Below are positions 1 through 12,543 of a DNA stretch of 64,000 bases, one piece after another. The stretch's first letter is position 1; every line of letters starts with the position of its first letter. This DNA comes from Selaginella moellendorffii (taxonomy: Eukaryota; Streptophyta; Lycopodiopsida; Selaginellales; Selaginellaceae). The notes beneath the pieces were generated by a model, which ran no database searches, was not told the origin of the DNA, and was given only the letters and a program-made list of their open reading frames with translations. The translations under genes were made by a program, and so were the position numbers. The DNA is taken from contig NW_003314261.1 of assembly GCF_000143415.4 (NCBI RefSeq), positions 620,001 through 684,000 on the forward strand, in the 5' to 3' direction.

Positions 1-631
1 CTCTTGCCTTTTCTGCTTGTGGTTGGCAGAAACTACTCACATTCATTCCAAGATAAGAGAAAACAAATCGATTTATATTATATAGAAAATACTTCTTTTT
101 TTTGTAAAGATTAAGTTCCCCAAAGGCAGATTGTTTTGTTCTAGGGTCGGCCCTTGCATCTCTATCCACCCATTCTCGAGCTTGAATAACTGTACGGCCA
201 TATCACAACTCACTTTTCATGATAGTCACAGGTTCACTGGTTGAGATGGAAATGGATTTTGTGCTACTTTAGATTTTATACTTAGACTTAGCAAGCATTA
301 CTAAACATGGATCTGTCTTCACTATGCAAAATTTCATTGAATAGAGATGTTATATTTAAGGAGGTGTGCGGCAGTTTACTAGTGATTTATAAAGTACAAA
401 AGAAAGGGAAGCTTGATTTACCTTTGTCTCGTGTTTAATGTAAAACTACACCTATATTATTTATTCAGGTCTCTCTTTCTTTTCTCTACAAACGGGGCAA
501 GATTGTTGCAGATACAACAATACGAGGAGAGCCTCGAGAAGTTGATGGATGAATACTCTTGAGAACCTAGACAAGTTTTATCGACAAACTTAAAAAGAAA
601 TTATACTAAAACAAAGAGCCACTCTATCTAG
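1..631. other. Intergenic DNA, no gene seen
   Basis: This AT-rich stretch lies downstream of the minus-strand gene that ends at 632 and probably includes its 3' UTR. I see no long open frame, tRNA or repeat with a partner elsewhere in the window. Confidence 0.5.
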
Positions 632-2206
632 CTATTTATCAAATGCTAACAGTTTCTCGTCTTCTTCGTGTGACAGGCGCCTCCTCTTTGACGGGTCAGG
701 CTCAACGTAATGATTTCCTCCGAGACAAGCCAGGGCAATCATTTGGAGCATGCTGTCAAGCATCACGACCCTGTGTATGTTCGCCCCCCCTCGAGCGCCC
801 TGCTTCAAGCTCTGCGCCATCCGAATTCCAGCGGCTTTGAGAAGGTCATACTGCGTGTACCTCAGCACCACGTCCCCTATAGCAATTCGAAGCAGCCCTT
901 CATAAAACTTTTTTGCCCCGGACGAAAAAAAGCCACCGTCAACTTCATTACTCGGAAGTGGATACCACTACACCAACGAGCAGATTATGAGCCGTGTCAA
1001 GTAAAGCCTCCTCACCTCTGGAGCAATGTACAAGTCTCCCACGATGAACGGCCGCTTCAAGTATTTTGCACCCGATTTCTCCCGGTAGTTTTCACGCAGA
1101 AACTTGGTCCCAAGAGCAAACATCCTGTCAATGACAGCCTTTGAAGTTGGAGCCTGTCCTGATGGTCGAGTCGTCTCCACAAAATCTGTAACCAAAAGAC
1201 GCGGGTAAGAATTCGGAACATGAAAAACGAAAAAACACAACGAAACCCGAATACGCGCTGTCCGAGACTTTGTTACCACCCGCCAATATTTGACCTTCAG
1301 CTTTCAGAATTGCATACGTGAACTTGTGCTTGGAGAGGGCCAACAAGTACACTGCATGAAAAGAAAAAAAATGAATGAAAACATGAAAAAAAAAAGTACT
1401 TGGTTTGTAGTGTCTGTTCGACAAGTTGCACCTGACTTCAGGGCGAGCACAAGCTGCAGCCTGGGCAATTGCTTCCCACGTCTCGTTGGGCTTGAACTCG
1501 CTGATAAAGGCACATCGCTGTGCCGACAGGCGAAGCCGTTCCACCTCACACTCTGTTCGCTTGCGAGGCCCTTCATTGAACACAAACGCTCTCCCGTCGG
1601 TCCGGCCAGTATCTGCCACATCGTAAGGACCCTGAGGAGGTGCTTCCGTGTCGAGATGACTTCCGTCCGAGCTTGAGCTGTCGCTTCCCGATGCGTTACT
1701 GTCCTCGTGCAAGATGGCTTCAACTTCCTCCAAGGCATCGTTCTCCCCGGAAAGGAGAATGACAAAGCCCTTCTGATCCAGTTCATCTTCGTCACCATCT
1801 GCAATGGACTCTAGAAAAGAGGAATTGTACTCTGCATCAGTTGGCGTGGTGAATTTTTCAACCTGACGAATCAATTCCAAATGCCTGGGTCGGAAGTTGA
1901 GCTCTGTGATGCGTTCGTTGTACGATCTGCACAGGTCAAGGTTAACCTGGGGGTTGCGAGCAGGGATGAAAGAACTCACCTCTCGAAATCTGCCATGGAT
2001 GCGCTGATCAGGTGAAGGCAGGCATCGAGCGCATCCGCGTTCATCTTCCCGCCCTTGAACCTGTCGAAGGGGAGCTGAGAAACAGCCGCCTGGTGGCGGT
2101 GGATATTCAGGAACGGCTCCACAGCCTGGAGCACCCCAAAGTTGAACTCGCTCGGCGGAAAACGAAAAGGATCCGTCACCCCCCACACATGCTTCCTCGC
2201 CGCCAT
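632..2206 (-). CDS. Unrecognised multi-exon protein with acidic Ser/Asp-rich centre
   Basis: I do not recognise this family. The likely start is the ATG at 2206-2204, giving an N-terminus with MAARKHVWGVTDPFRF. Exon 1 runs to 1980 with a GT donor. Exon 2 starts at 1946 after a CAG acceptor and holds the longest coding stretch, with helical segments followed by an acidic, serine-rich low-complexity region (DSNASGSDSSSSDGS). Further exons lie near 1140-1320 (KHKFTYAILKAEGQILAGG) and 970-1180 (KAVIDRMFALGTKFLREN). The last exon, about 632-870, ends in a basic RRRLSHEEDEKLLAFDK tail and a TAG at 634-632. Codon use and GC content match the neighbouring real genes, and frames change only at plausible splice sites, so it is probably functional. 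The helical ends and acidic middle would suit a scaffold or nuclear protein, but that is a guess. Confidence 0.6.
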
Positions 2207-2299
2207 CTCTTCGCCTCGCACAAACCCTAGGAAATTGATTTATTTATTAAAGCGTAGACACAGAATTGACTTGCACAAGCCTCAACTCGCCATCTTCAT

Positions 2300-5200
2300 T
2301 CAGCTCGTTCAATTTTGTCCATGTGTTAGATGATGTCCTTCACGCCACGCTGGATTCCTGTTGTTTTTATTTGATTTTTATTTCTTTTTAAATTTTATGA
2401 AGAGTGCTTGCCTGACTTCAGTGCAGCAGTTTTCTGCGGAGATTCTTACTTGAAAAACGATGCCAGGACCAAGCAATTCTAGCCGTACTTGTGATTCCAT
2501 ACAAGAAGTGGCTGTACATAGAATGACAACATTGTGGAGCGCTAAACTAGACTAATTCTGTTAAGCATTATTCTAAAATTAGAATATAGTATACTTTTCA
2601 ATAATATAGATTTTAATATAGATAATGTTATGGCATACTAAATGTACAGAACTAGAATAGAATATCATTTTTTATGTGGAGCGCTATTATAAAACTGAAA
2701 TAAAATATAAATTAATATAGATGCCATATAATCCTCTTAAGCACTAGCAGGGTGCAATAGCTAGGCCTCTAGTAGCATGGCTGGCATGGCCGGGCTTCCA
2801 GCATTGTGGCTGCCATGGCTGCCTATGCATGCTCAACCACCTTATGGCTAGGTTAAGTTGTGCATTGCAAGATCAAAAAAAAATTCATCCACAAGAGTGA
2901 CTCAACAATAGTCTCTTTTAAAGGCTTTCATTTTATTTCTTTAGCAAGGAGTGAACATGCTATAAACTTTAGAAGCGGTAGTGTTCCTTGACTATTATTA
3001 TTTCCTTTCCAGCCATTAATCCCATTATGTTCTCTATTTAGTATATGATCAAGACACTTTAGCATAGATTACTATTACGAAGATAATGTTCACACTTTGT
3101 GAAAAATGCACCAACTTAAATGAATTATAAAGTAATCTCTCTTTGTAATGCAAAATGCATTAACTCTTAAACACCATTTGGTTGTAGGAAATAATTAACA
3201 AAGTTAACCACCCTTGCTACTTTAGGTGTCACCTTGGTTTTACAAAAATGATATGCATTGTTTACAAGTGATATATAGAAAGAAGATAAAGGCCCTAGTT
3301 TAGATAGACTAGAGTTGTTTACATGAACATACCTCTTTGAATAAAAAATAGGAATATTGAAAGAGAGGTGGGTTATATAACTAATCTATAATAATAATTA
3401 AATATTTCACTAGCTAAAGTTAATTTTCCTGTACTAAGATCAATATAATAAACAATATCAAAGTCATAGACAAAAATATCTTAGAGATACTAAATTATCA
3501 ATTAACAAATCTAAACATCTTAAGAAGCATACTAAGTAACTTACAAAAGATAATTGTAGCATAGATAATTTTCACCTTTTACCCTATAAGATTAATAGGG
3601 AATTTAAACCCTTGGACATGTGGGCCAAGAATAATGAAGTAGAACCTAAGTTTCAAGGCTTGAGCCACTGAATAAAGGGATATTGCCAAACTCCCTAGTT
3701 TATAGTTATGAATGATTAATACTCAGCTAAAACTAAAAAGAAAGACTATTATATGGATTTATATAGTATACAAACTTAATAAAGTGGCTTGCTTATTAAG
3801 CTAATCGGCCATTGGCAACTATTGGGTTGAATCAAGTTATATGCAATAATTTTATAGCCCGATCACTATCATCTACATGGAAATACATATTCTTTAGAAC
3901 ATATAGTGCCCATCCCACATGGCTCAAAACATGTACTATATGGCAAAATAGAGTCAAGTTTCCTTGCAAAACCCACCATTCTCCCTGCAAGATCATCAGT
4001 TGTGCAATGGATCTTGCAACAACTTTAGCACTAGATCCTAGCTGAAATTTGAGTGATCTATAAGAAATCCAAGCCAAGAGCCCTACAAATCTAGAGAACT
4101 ATGTTATGATGCCTTCAATTTGTCAGCCCTTTGCTGCTGCATTGTAGATGCTTAGAGGAAATCCACAACCATAAAAAAAATGTAAGGCACACAAGTCGCA
4201 AGCAAAAGAACACAAAACCCTAAACCTAGGAACAATGAGGTGCCATGTATACTACCTTAATAAGCTTGCCATATACAGTTCACGAGCACAGGCTTCTGTC
4301 CTGCTAAAACACACTTGCTGGGCTAATTATTCTAAATTAGCCATAATAATAAAGCTATCTCAACCATAAATAATAAAGCTAGACATCACTATAATTGGCC
4401 AAAGTGTAAGCCTAAGAATAAATCAAAATTACAGAATACATAAGGGTCATCTTTCTAAAAAATGCAACACCCACTTTTCCACTAACTCTAGAAATTGTCT
4501 TAGCCCTAAAAACTTAATATCTCTTTTAGGTTAACAAATTATTTATTAAAGTCCAAGAGTCAACTCCACCCCTTCACTAGTTTGCAATGGTTGGGAAAAT
4601 AGAATAAGTTTTGAACAATAGATAAACCATAAGATTTGTGATAAAATTCCCATCCAAGAGAACAGTGACTCAGTTTTAATGTAAAACTTAACCAACTTCC
4701 AATTCTCATAGCCCAATATAATGCAGAAGTGTTTAAAACATGCTTATAATTAGATAACAATATATAGGAACATAAATAAATATGGATTAAATGATTATTC
4801 AAATCTGATTGAGCAATAATAGGCCTATCAACTAATCTACATCATAAAAGAACTAATAGTTATAAATGACCAACACCCAATTGAAACTAAAAAATGAAAA
4901 CCATTATATGGATTTATATAGGTATACAACCTCCTAAAGAACAAGATTATAGTAAGAGTATTAATATGTCAACCATAAACAATTAAGTTGGACATCACCA
5001 TATGCAACCAAGGTGTGCCACCAAGACAAAGTCAAATTAATGAGAGCATAGAACATATTTAGAGTGTAAACCAAATGCAAGGTGCAATCTACCATCAAAC
5101 ACAACACTACAAAATATACAAAAGTCATATTTTTAGAAAAGTGCAATAACTATTTTTTTTACTAACTCTAAACTCTATCTAACTCAACTCCAACACTAGT

Positions 5201-6900
5201 TTAAAATATCTTGAAAAAAATTAGAATGATTTTCAAATAAAATGATCAATAAATCCAAGATAATTTGTGGAAAAATTCCATCCAAGAGAACATTAACTCT
5301 TAGTTCAAGAATGCAAGGCTTAACAACCTTACTCCTACTTACAACTTCTGCCAAGATCTTCTAGACACATGAAAAGTTTCCTCACTTAGCATCTTGAGAA
5401 AAAGAGAAAGAAAAAAGTGAAACCATTTAGACCATATGTCTTTAAATTTCTCAAAGTTTTAGGTGTTGACAAACCAGATATCAATTGCCCAGATGTGCCT
5501 CTTCATCTGCATTAGTGTAGGTCACATGCATGATTATGAGAACTTACTGCAGCCTCCTGGTTGGGCTCCTCAATGGATACTCATCCTCCTGATTACTTGG
5601 CTCCAACTCTCTACCTTATCATATAGGGGCAAAGATCCACCTTTGGAAGAGCCCGAGCATGCACCCTGAATTGCTCTAAATTGAGGGAACTTTGGATTGC
5701 GGATGATGTGATCATCTTATCCAAGCATCACACTAAGTTGCTACTGCTGTTCCATCTGCTTGTGCCATCTCGTTTTGGTTTTCTGGGGCAAATTGGCACA
5801 TAGAAGGCACTCTGTGGATAAATAAATCACAGTGTGTGCCTAACACCTGATATTTGTGCGAGGGTGGACTACTGAGTTCTCACTTGCAAGTGTGCCCTAA
5901 ACACGTGTTAAATTCCTGTCTCACCTTAATAAGCACACAAGCTATCTCATCGGCTCAGCAAACATTAGGAAATTTCTTACCTACCAAGCCTTGTTAGATG
6001 ATGATTAGTCTGTAACCTTTTAGATAAATTAATGATTAACACTAAATGGACCTTTTAGATGTATGGTTAACGAAATAAGTTCGGTGGTCGTGAAGACAAA
6101 AAAACAAGAGGGCTTTCAAGCTCATGGCCCAGCAAGTGAGGGAGCAAAAATTGTAGGGAGCCTCACAACCTTCTAGTGCCAAATTGCCAATCTTACCGCT
6201 TTTAGGGCACGGCCATGCAAACCCTGAGTGGCAAGATAGTGCCCACATCGCCCCACGGAAAAGAAAAGCCAAAGCTTCCAGCAGCGATGGAGGAGCCAGC
6301 ATGGACAAGATGAGAGCCGGGCAGGGTTCTGTGTGGCGAATTCGCTGGGGAATCATCTCAAACGTGGCAACTGGATTAAGTTCTTGGTGGAGATATGCAA
6401 AACAATTTCTAGGGGCAACTTGAAGAGCTTGGTGTTTGTGCAACACAAGTTGGCAGAGATTTGGAGCTTACACAAGTTAAGTAGCAGAGATGGAAAAGAC
6501 AACTTCTGGGGTCAACCTCAAAAGATTGATGACACCTTTATTGACATTGTCGAGATGCTGCGAGTTTGCTAAGGAGATAACGACTTAAACCGCAGGTTAA
6601 GGAAATGAAATTTAAACTATGACGAGCATTGGAATGGAAAACCATATTGTAATTTGTATTCCATTTTTAGAATAATGCTTGACAGAATCATGTGTTAACT
6701 TCAGTAAAAACTCATAATATGCTTCAGAAAATCCTATATTATATATAGATTCATTTCTAGTTTCAAAAAACATGTTAGATGGTTGAAAACATTCACACTA
6801 TATGTTTTTTCTGAGAGCTAAGTGAATAAAAAAAATCATGTATGGAATGAAAACCATATTCACGGAGCGCTGTTATAAACTTGGGGGATGCAACTGAAAG
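2300..6900. other. AT-rich gene-free region with decayed repeats
   Basis: No convincing coding sequence is visible. The few open frames are short and carry no family motif. Base composition is much richer in A/T than the gene block from 15 kb on. Old direct repeats can be seen (entered separately). A slightly GC-richer island at about 6180-6580 has longer frames but nothing I can assign. Confidence 0.6.
3690..5330. repeat. Two diverged direct repeat units
   Basis: Blocks recur in the same order about 1.15 kb and then about 0.6 kb apart. The motif TATATGGATTTATATAG near 3750-3770 recurs near 4906-4921, and the preceding aactaaaa-rich stretch is also shared. The phrase ccatccaagagaaca occurs near 4651 and again near 5279. 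The block 4375-4510 (AAGCTAGACATCAC, then gtcat, then ACTAACTCTA) parallels 4985-5180. The copies are diverged and non-coding, so this is an old duplicated, probably transposon-derived, sequence of unknown type. Confidence 0.45.
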
Positions 6901-6921
6901 AGAAACCGCTGACACCAACAA

Positions 6922-7475
6922 GTGGGAGGGCTAAGGATCGGGAATAGTGTGGGATATGGATTTACAGGAGCTTACGAGCAACTTCAGGAATCAGCGGGGA
7001 ACACAGGCTCGAGTGGTACCAATGGGGTTCCTCGCAGTCACCATATATATAAAATTATTATATTGCGGGATAAAAAATTATTGGAACAATCTGATCTTTT
7101 TCAGGTGATCTTTGTATGCTTTCTTAGTCTGATAAACCATAAACTTGAAAGCTTTTCAGGTGAAAGATTTTCTGGAACAAAGGGTGCAAGAACTTGAAAG
7201 CACTGATCTGACCTCCCAGCTGCAATACAACAGTATGGTGTTTAAGTTTTAATAAGCTAGGAGCAGAAATCGCTGGCGAGTTATACACTTACTGACAAAT
7301 AGCAGGACCCGGGACCTATTGCTTAACATCTCCAAGGTACGTTCGATTCACAGGGATTAGCAGCAAAACGAAGCTCACGTCCTGATCGATCTGCAGGTTT
7401 CTAGATGGGCTCGAGAACTCGCTGCAGAGAACGAGAACGAGCTGGAGCTTCGGATTGCGCTTAGTCTGGTGTGAG
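6922..7475 (+). pseudogene. Spliced coiled-coil gene fragment, unrecognised
   Basis: Short open blocks bounded by good splice signals suggest the 3' end of a gene. One ends ...KLLEQSDLFQ at about 7104 before a GT. A block after a cttttcag acceptor at 7160 reads VKDFLEQRVQELESTDLTSQ and stops before GTATGG. A block after tagcag near 7306 reads TRDLLLNISK before GTACGT. A final block after a ctgcag acceptor at about 7396 reads VSRWARELAAENENELELRI and ends in TGA. The charged heptad-like pattern suggests a coiled coil. Phase across the second junction is not perfect, no 5' part is visible, and the fragment abuts other gene fragments, so I treat it as a relic. Confidence 0.35.
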
Positions 7476-7518
7476 CAGAAAAGTCCTGGTCCAAGAGTGG
7501 ACAATAGGAGGGAAACAC

Positions 7519-7800
7519 TCATGGTGGAGAAAACTTATGGCTTGGGCAGCTCCGCGAGCAATAGTCGAGAGGTTTCATGGAACAGCCAGCCAGCTTGTTG
7601 TTCTTCTCGGCAGTGCAGGAGGCTTCCGTTTGTGAGGTACTTGTAATGAGAAGCAGGTCTGTTCTGTCCAGGCAGTAACCAAGAACAGGTACCAAGTGAG
7701 CATGTTTCATTCTCCCGAGGATTTGTACTTCCGATCAATACCACCAGAACACAGCTTCTTCACAGCTACCATTTCACCTCTATCGAGAACAGCCATGATA
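7519..7800 (-). pseudogene. Receptor-like kinase N-lobe fragment
   Basis: Read on the minus strand, this holds recognisable kinase N-lobe pieces broken across frames. MAVLDRGEMVAVKKLCSGG carries the VAVKK lysine motif of subdomain II. KHAHLVPVLGYCLDRTD matches the H-x-NLV-x-LLGYC segment of plant LRR receptor kinases. YKYLTNGSLLHC matches the hinge Y(E/K)Y-x-NGSL motif. The remaining lobes and the catalytic HRD and DFG motifs are absent and several frame changes occur. It is a truncated pseudogene fragment, facing the carboxypeptidase fragment that follows on the other strand. Confidence 0.55.
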
Positions 7801-8440
7801 CACCAATCCGGTATGATCCTTGTGGGGATGACTACGTTGAGGCCTACTTCAACAAACAGGACGTCCAACAAGCTCTCCATGCCAACGTAACAGGCATTCC
7901 TTACAACTGGACGGGATGCAGGTTCCAACTTAGTTTGATTACTTTGTACCGATCTTATCTTTATGTTGCAGCGAAACGATTAACACCAACTGGCAAGATT
8001 CGGATGAGACAATGCTGCCGATTTATAGAAAGCTGATGAAAGCCGGACTAAGAATCTGGGTATACAGGTAACTATTCATTGGCTACTTGAGGCACTCTTA
8101 TTCTAACTGTACAGTGTAGATGTTGACTTGGTAGTTCCAGTGACGTCTTCAGGATACTCGGTTGAGGAACTCAAGCTTAACACAACTAAACCGTGGTATC
8201 CATGGTACTGAAACAAACAGATAGCATCAAATTTGCCTTGGACCTCCATATCTGGTATGTCTCTTCACCAGGTTGGTGGATACATGGGAATTTACGATGG
8301 GCTAACATTTGTGACGGTCCGAGCCACTGATCATGCGGTACCAATGTTCCAACGCGGCTGTACCTTCACGCTCATAAAATCCTTCCTAGCTGGAAATCCA
8401 ATGCCATTGTGGTCAGCTGCTTTCCTTCTTTGGTTGTGAT
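7776..8440 (+). pseudogene. Serine carboxypeptidase pseudogene, 3' half
   Basis: This is a near copy of the C-terminal half of the intact gene at 18908-20828, in the opposite orientation. Three exons and their introns are kept. The first runs from [20 protein letters not shown] to WTGC (about 7802-7920). The second reads ETINTNWQDSDETMLP to LRIWVYR (about 7970-8067). The third starts at about 8115 and ends near KSFLAGNPMP at 8400. An arginine codon of the intact copy has become TGA at 8209-8211, the SGD turn has changed to SVD, and the region around the catalytic histidine reads RATDHAVP instead of RGAGHEVP. Homology continues into the 3' flank to about 8465. Retained introns show a DNA-level copy. 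Confidence 0.85.
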
Positions 8441-8745
8441 GGCTCAGAATCTCACAAAGTGAGAGAATGAATTGACAAGACAATTACCAAGGTAACTTTG
8501 TTGAGTTCGTTCTAGCAGGTGAACATGTCCATCCACAAGCCAGATGCATCCCATGTTTTGCAATGATTTGGCAAGTGAGACATCAAGAGGTGAAGTTTCT
8601 TTTTTCTTGTCCTTAGTCATTCCATGATTTTTATTGTTTTTTGGTTTGCTTAGGGGGACTGTAGTGGATATGCTTGAATATTCTAGGATATTCTACTATC
8701 TAATAGTTATTATTCATTTTGATTATTTATAATTTATAAACATGT

Positions 8746-8921
8746 TGTGAGTGCTTAGAATATGGAAAGGGAATATAGAAAATGTGCATATCAATTAACC
8801 CAAAAACCCTAACTTATATATAAGAGCGAGTGGTCCGGATTAAAATCAATCCGACGGCTACCAAAATCCCACTATGCTAATATTAATATACGGCATTGTA
8901 ACCGTACATTTAGCCCTCACA
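8746..8921 (-). repeat. 3' LTR of gypsy element
   Basis: Left terminal repeat, 176 bp, TGTGAG...CTCACA on the plus strand. It matches 13579-13724 along its length, with about 30 extra bases (near 8767-8797) missing from the other LTR. Shared blocks include AACCCTAACTTATATA and the CGGCTAC-AAAATCCCA stretch. The clear divergence between LTRs means the insertion is not recent. Confidence 0.9.
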
Positions 8922-9169
8922 TCATCCCCTCCTCTCGGAATAATGGAAGGCCGTCAAGGTTCTCTTGTAGATGGGCCGGGATCTGAAGGAACGTTAGGAG
9001 GAGGCATTGGTGGATCTATAAATGGTATTAACTACTCTTGATCCCTTTGTATGAAGCGTTTCAACCGCTGCACATGCATAATCTCTGGAGGATCAATCTA
9101 CTGAACATCATGCTGAACCGCATAAACTTGTGGTCCAACTTGCCACAACACTCGATACGGTCCTTTCCA

Positions 9170-10481
9170 CTATGCAAGGAGCCCCTTAGATAAACCACAT
9201 ACCGTAAGATGGGGAAAACGGACTAACACCAAATCATCCACTTTGTATTCCGCAGGTGGATGATGATGGGAGTTGTAGCGCTGTTGTTGTCCCACATGTA
9301 TGCGGCCTAAGTGTTCGGTAAACTCTGCTTGGACAAGTGGAAGAATGCTCGTCAAATATTGATCCCAGGACCTAGCATCGGGAGCTCGTGGCAATCGCGA
9401 AGGTAAACTTAACTCTGTTGGTAATATTGGATTATGACCATATAGGAGCTTATATAATGAAGCACCAACAGAACTCTACACCCCTGTGACATAGGCATAC
9501 CAAAGAGATGGCAAATAACCATCCTAATTCGAATGTTGAAAGTTCACATACTTTGCAATTATCCCTTTGTCCGAACAAGCCGTTCCACCAGACCGTCTGA
9601 TTGTGGATGATAAGCACTCATGAAAGTGTGGCGTATCCCCAACCGAGATGTCAAAACATGAAATGCCTTAGCCATAAATGCAGGACCATTATCCAAAAGA
9701 ATCCGCTCTGGACAAGAATGTTGGAACACCACACGATTAAGGAGGAAGTATCCAACAGCAGTTGCCGAGGCGCTAGCAAGAGCACCAACTTCCACCCAAC
9801 GAGTCAAGTAATTAGAAGCAATAATAACATACTCATTGCCAGCAATCGACCGTGGAAAAGGTCCCATAAAATTAAATGCCACCAACTCAAACGGACAGGA
9901 AACTACAATTGACTCCAACCGTCTTCCACAGCACAAAGGGGAGTATTATGAGCTTGGCACCAAACGCAGCTACGCACATATCGGATAATATCACGTCGCA
10001 TCTCCGGCTAATAGAAAGACCTGCGCAGCTTCTCGGTCACATGACGATGTCCCATATGCCCACCTAGAATAGGAGAATCATGGTAGGCATGGAGAAACTG
10101 CGGAATAAAGATAGAAGGCACCACCAGTTGTAAATGATTATCAGGATCCATCCCCACAAAATAAAGAAGGCCATTTTCAAGACAATATTCAAAATGTAAA
10201 TGCCAAAAAGGCAAATCATCAGCAAGTGATGTAGGATTCTTAAATGCATCTCGAAGCCTTCGAATCCACGGCTCAATCTTTTGAGCCTCACGAACCTCAT
10301 CAAGAGAAAGTAGATCTTGCTCTGCGCCTTGTGGACACTGAACGTCAAGTATAGCAACTGCCGATGGCATAAAATCCTCGTTTAGAAAATCCATAGATGC
10401 TGGAACAATAAGCTCATTAAAAATATGATAAGAGAGTGGAGAAGGAAGAGGAGCTCGAGAAAGGGCATCAACATCAGCCAT
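9170..10481 (-). pseudogene. Gypsy integrase region
   Basis: On the minus strand the zinc-binding HHCC module is visible around 9930-10070 (GGHMGHRHVTEKLRR, then CVWCQAHN), with a TAG inside it. The catalytic core follows at 9559-9936. The first Asp is replaced, in VAFNFMGPF, where the family has Asp; the second is kept in ILLDNGPAF; the Glu is kept in YHPQSDGLVERL. The C-terminal part at 9170-9394 contains KVDDLVLVRFPHL, typical of the gypsy integrase C-terminal domain. The loss of the first catalytic acid and the stop show an inactive integrase. Confidence 0.85.
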
Positions 10482-11700
10482 AGAACTCTTGGGCGATGAA
10501 CAACATCAAAATTATATATCTGAAACTTCAAAGCCCACCGAGCAATACGACCAACCAGGTTCTTTCGCTTCAATAATGAAGTAACGGCATCATGGTCACC
10601 TTCAAGTAATGTCTGAGAACCATGTAGATATGCATGAAGTTTCTTGAAACCCCAAACTGCTGCTAAACACTCCTTCTCTATCGTGGAGTAGTTCACCTTT
10701 GTTGGTTATAACGTATGGCTTATATATGCAATGGGATGACGCTGACCAGGCACACTCGGACTTTCTTGCATCAATACACCTCCAAGACCAATATTAGAAG
10801 CATCTACATGCAAAATAAAAGGTCGAGTGTAGTCAGGATATGCCAAAACCGGAGGAGTCGTCAACAGCTCTTTGAGATCCACAAACGCCTGCTCACAAGT
10901 TGAAGACCAGATGAAAGATGATATTAATGACTTCAGCAACGCTCGCAACAATGCAATGTGATCAGAAAGATGATCCACAAAACGACCGAAATATTGCACC
11001 TTGCCCAAGAAGCGCTGCACATCATTCACACATTTCGGAGTAGGGAACTTTAGAATGGCTACAAATTTGTTAGGATCAACTTGCAAACCTTCACGAGAAA
11101 TATAATACCCAAGATAAGTTGTGTCCTTGGACCCAAACACACAATTTGATCGCTTCAGCTTTAAACCAATGTCCCATAGCCGATCCAACACTTTACACAC
11201 ATCACGAATGTGCTCCTCCCATGTCCCCTCTGAGTGAATCAAGACATTATCAATGAAGTCAACAGTCACTTCTGGCATATCACAAAGAACCTTGTCCATC
11301 ATCCGCTGGAAAGTTGTTGGAGCATTGTTCAAACCAAACGACATCACCAAGAACTCGTACAAACTAAACAGTGTACGAAAAGCAGTCTTAGGAATATCTT
11401 CTTCGGCCATCGGTACTTGCTAATACCCAGAAGCAAGATCGAGCTTGGTGAACCAATGACTTTGCCCTAGACAATCCAAGAGATCAGCAATGTGAGGAAG
11501 AGGGTACACATTTAAGATTGTCACTTCATTTAACGGATGATAGTCGATGCAAAAACGAATACTCCCATCAGGTTTCGTCACAAGATGAGGTTCACATGCC
11601 CAAGGACTCCGTGACTTTCGAATAACACCCTTCTCCAACATCTCCTTGACATTTGCATGTAAAATCTTGATCTCCTTGGGTGACCGACGACGAACATGAA
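10382..11700 (-). pseudogene. Gypsy reverse transcriptase and RNase H region
   Basis: Reverse transcriptase motifs appear in order: VTKPDGSIRFCIDYHPLN, WFTKLDLASGY, FGLNNAPTTFQRMMD, then FIDNVLIHS, where the family has Y-x-D-D, so the second catalytic Asp is Asn. A TAG interrupts the frame right after ASGY near 11420. The connection and RNase H follow (FILHVDASNIGLGGVL; NYSTIEKECLAAVWGFKKLH), with a TAA after ISHTL near 10706. A frame change near 10480 separates it from integrase. These lesions make the enzyme non-functional. Confidence 0.88.
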
Positions 11701-12219
11701 CCTTGATTAGACGAGCATCCCCGGTTGGAATCGGATGACGTGTGGCAATCTTGGTCCCAGACAATAAGTCAAATTCAAAGAGATCAAAATACTCCTTCAT
11801 GAGCCGGTCAATAGCTGCAATACAAAGATCATCGGAGGGATCGAAAAAGGGAAGAGCAGAACAAGATGGAAACATAAGAGGAAATAGTGGGGGAACAAAA
11901 GTAATGGAAGCAGAGGTAGAAGTAGAGGGACAAAGAGGTACGGAAGTGAGAGGAATGGATGAAACATAAGGAAATATGAGACAAGGGGGAGAAGCCTCAA
12001 AGTCACACTTGGCATAATTGTGCTGCAACCAATTCATACCAAGAATGAGGTCAAAAGCTTGACTCGGCACCACCCGCAACGACTGCAACTCAAGCTCGAG
12101 ATCACCCACACGCACAACCAGGTCCACCTCATCTCGTGCACATGCATGTGTATGGCCATTGCTATAAAGAATGAAAACTGGATCCGCCGCACAATGCAAG
12201 TGTAGACGATAAGGTGTGG

Positions 12220-12310
12220 CAACAGGTCGAGCAATAGAAGATAAACTCAAACCTGTATCAACTAATATGGAGAGAATAATAGAAGACCTCTTGTTATAAA
12301 AATGAGCTTG
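12220..12310 (-). pseudogene. Gypsy aspartic protease motif
   Basis: The frame upstream of reverse transcriptase contains ILSILVDTGLSLSSIA, the D-T-G active-site motif of retroviral-type aspartic protease in a hydrophobic context. It lies between the gag zinc knuckle and reverse transcriptase, as expected for Ty3/gypsy. Confidence 0.75.
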
Positions 12311-12543
12311 GAAAGTAAACATTAGATGAACCGGTGCCAAATGAACCCTTTGATGATACTCCTGAAAGAAAGATGGAAGGGTCACTAACTTATTTGCACA
12401 AGGTCCCTCCGTTACTTGCATGACTCCTCGTTTCCTGGATGCACCTCGGTGTCCAAACCTTCCACCGCAGCAGCACCAACGGGACGTTGCTGACGCTAAA
12501 GTCTCCACCTAGGAAATGGAGGTCGCCAATCCGGAAAGCACCG

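Noticed and set aside
5463-6572. Several frames of 60-134 codons in the AT-rich region
   Set aside because: No family motif; the frames on opposite strands overlap and none has convincing coding composition.
8650-8745. Possible Helitron 3' end next to the gypsy LTR
   Set aside because: I saw AT-rich text with short self-complementary parts, but no clear CTRR-terminated hairpin.
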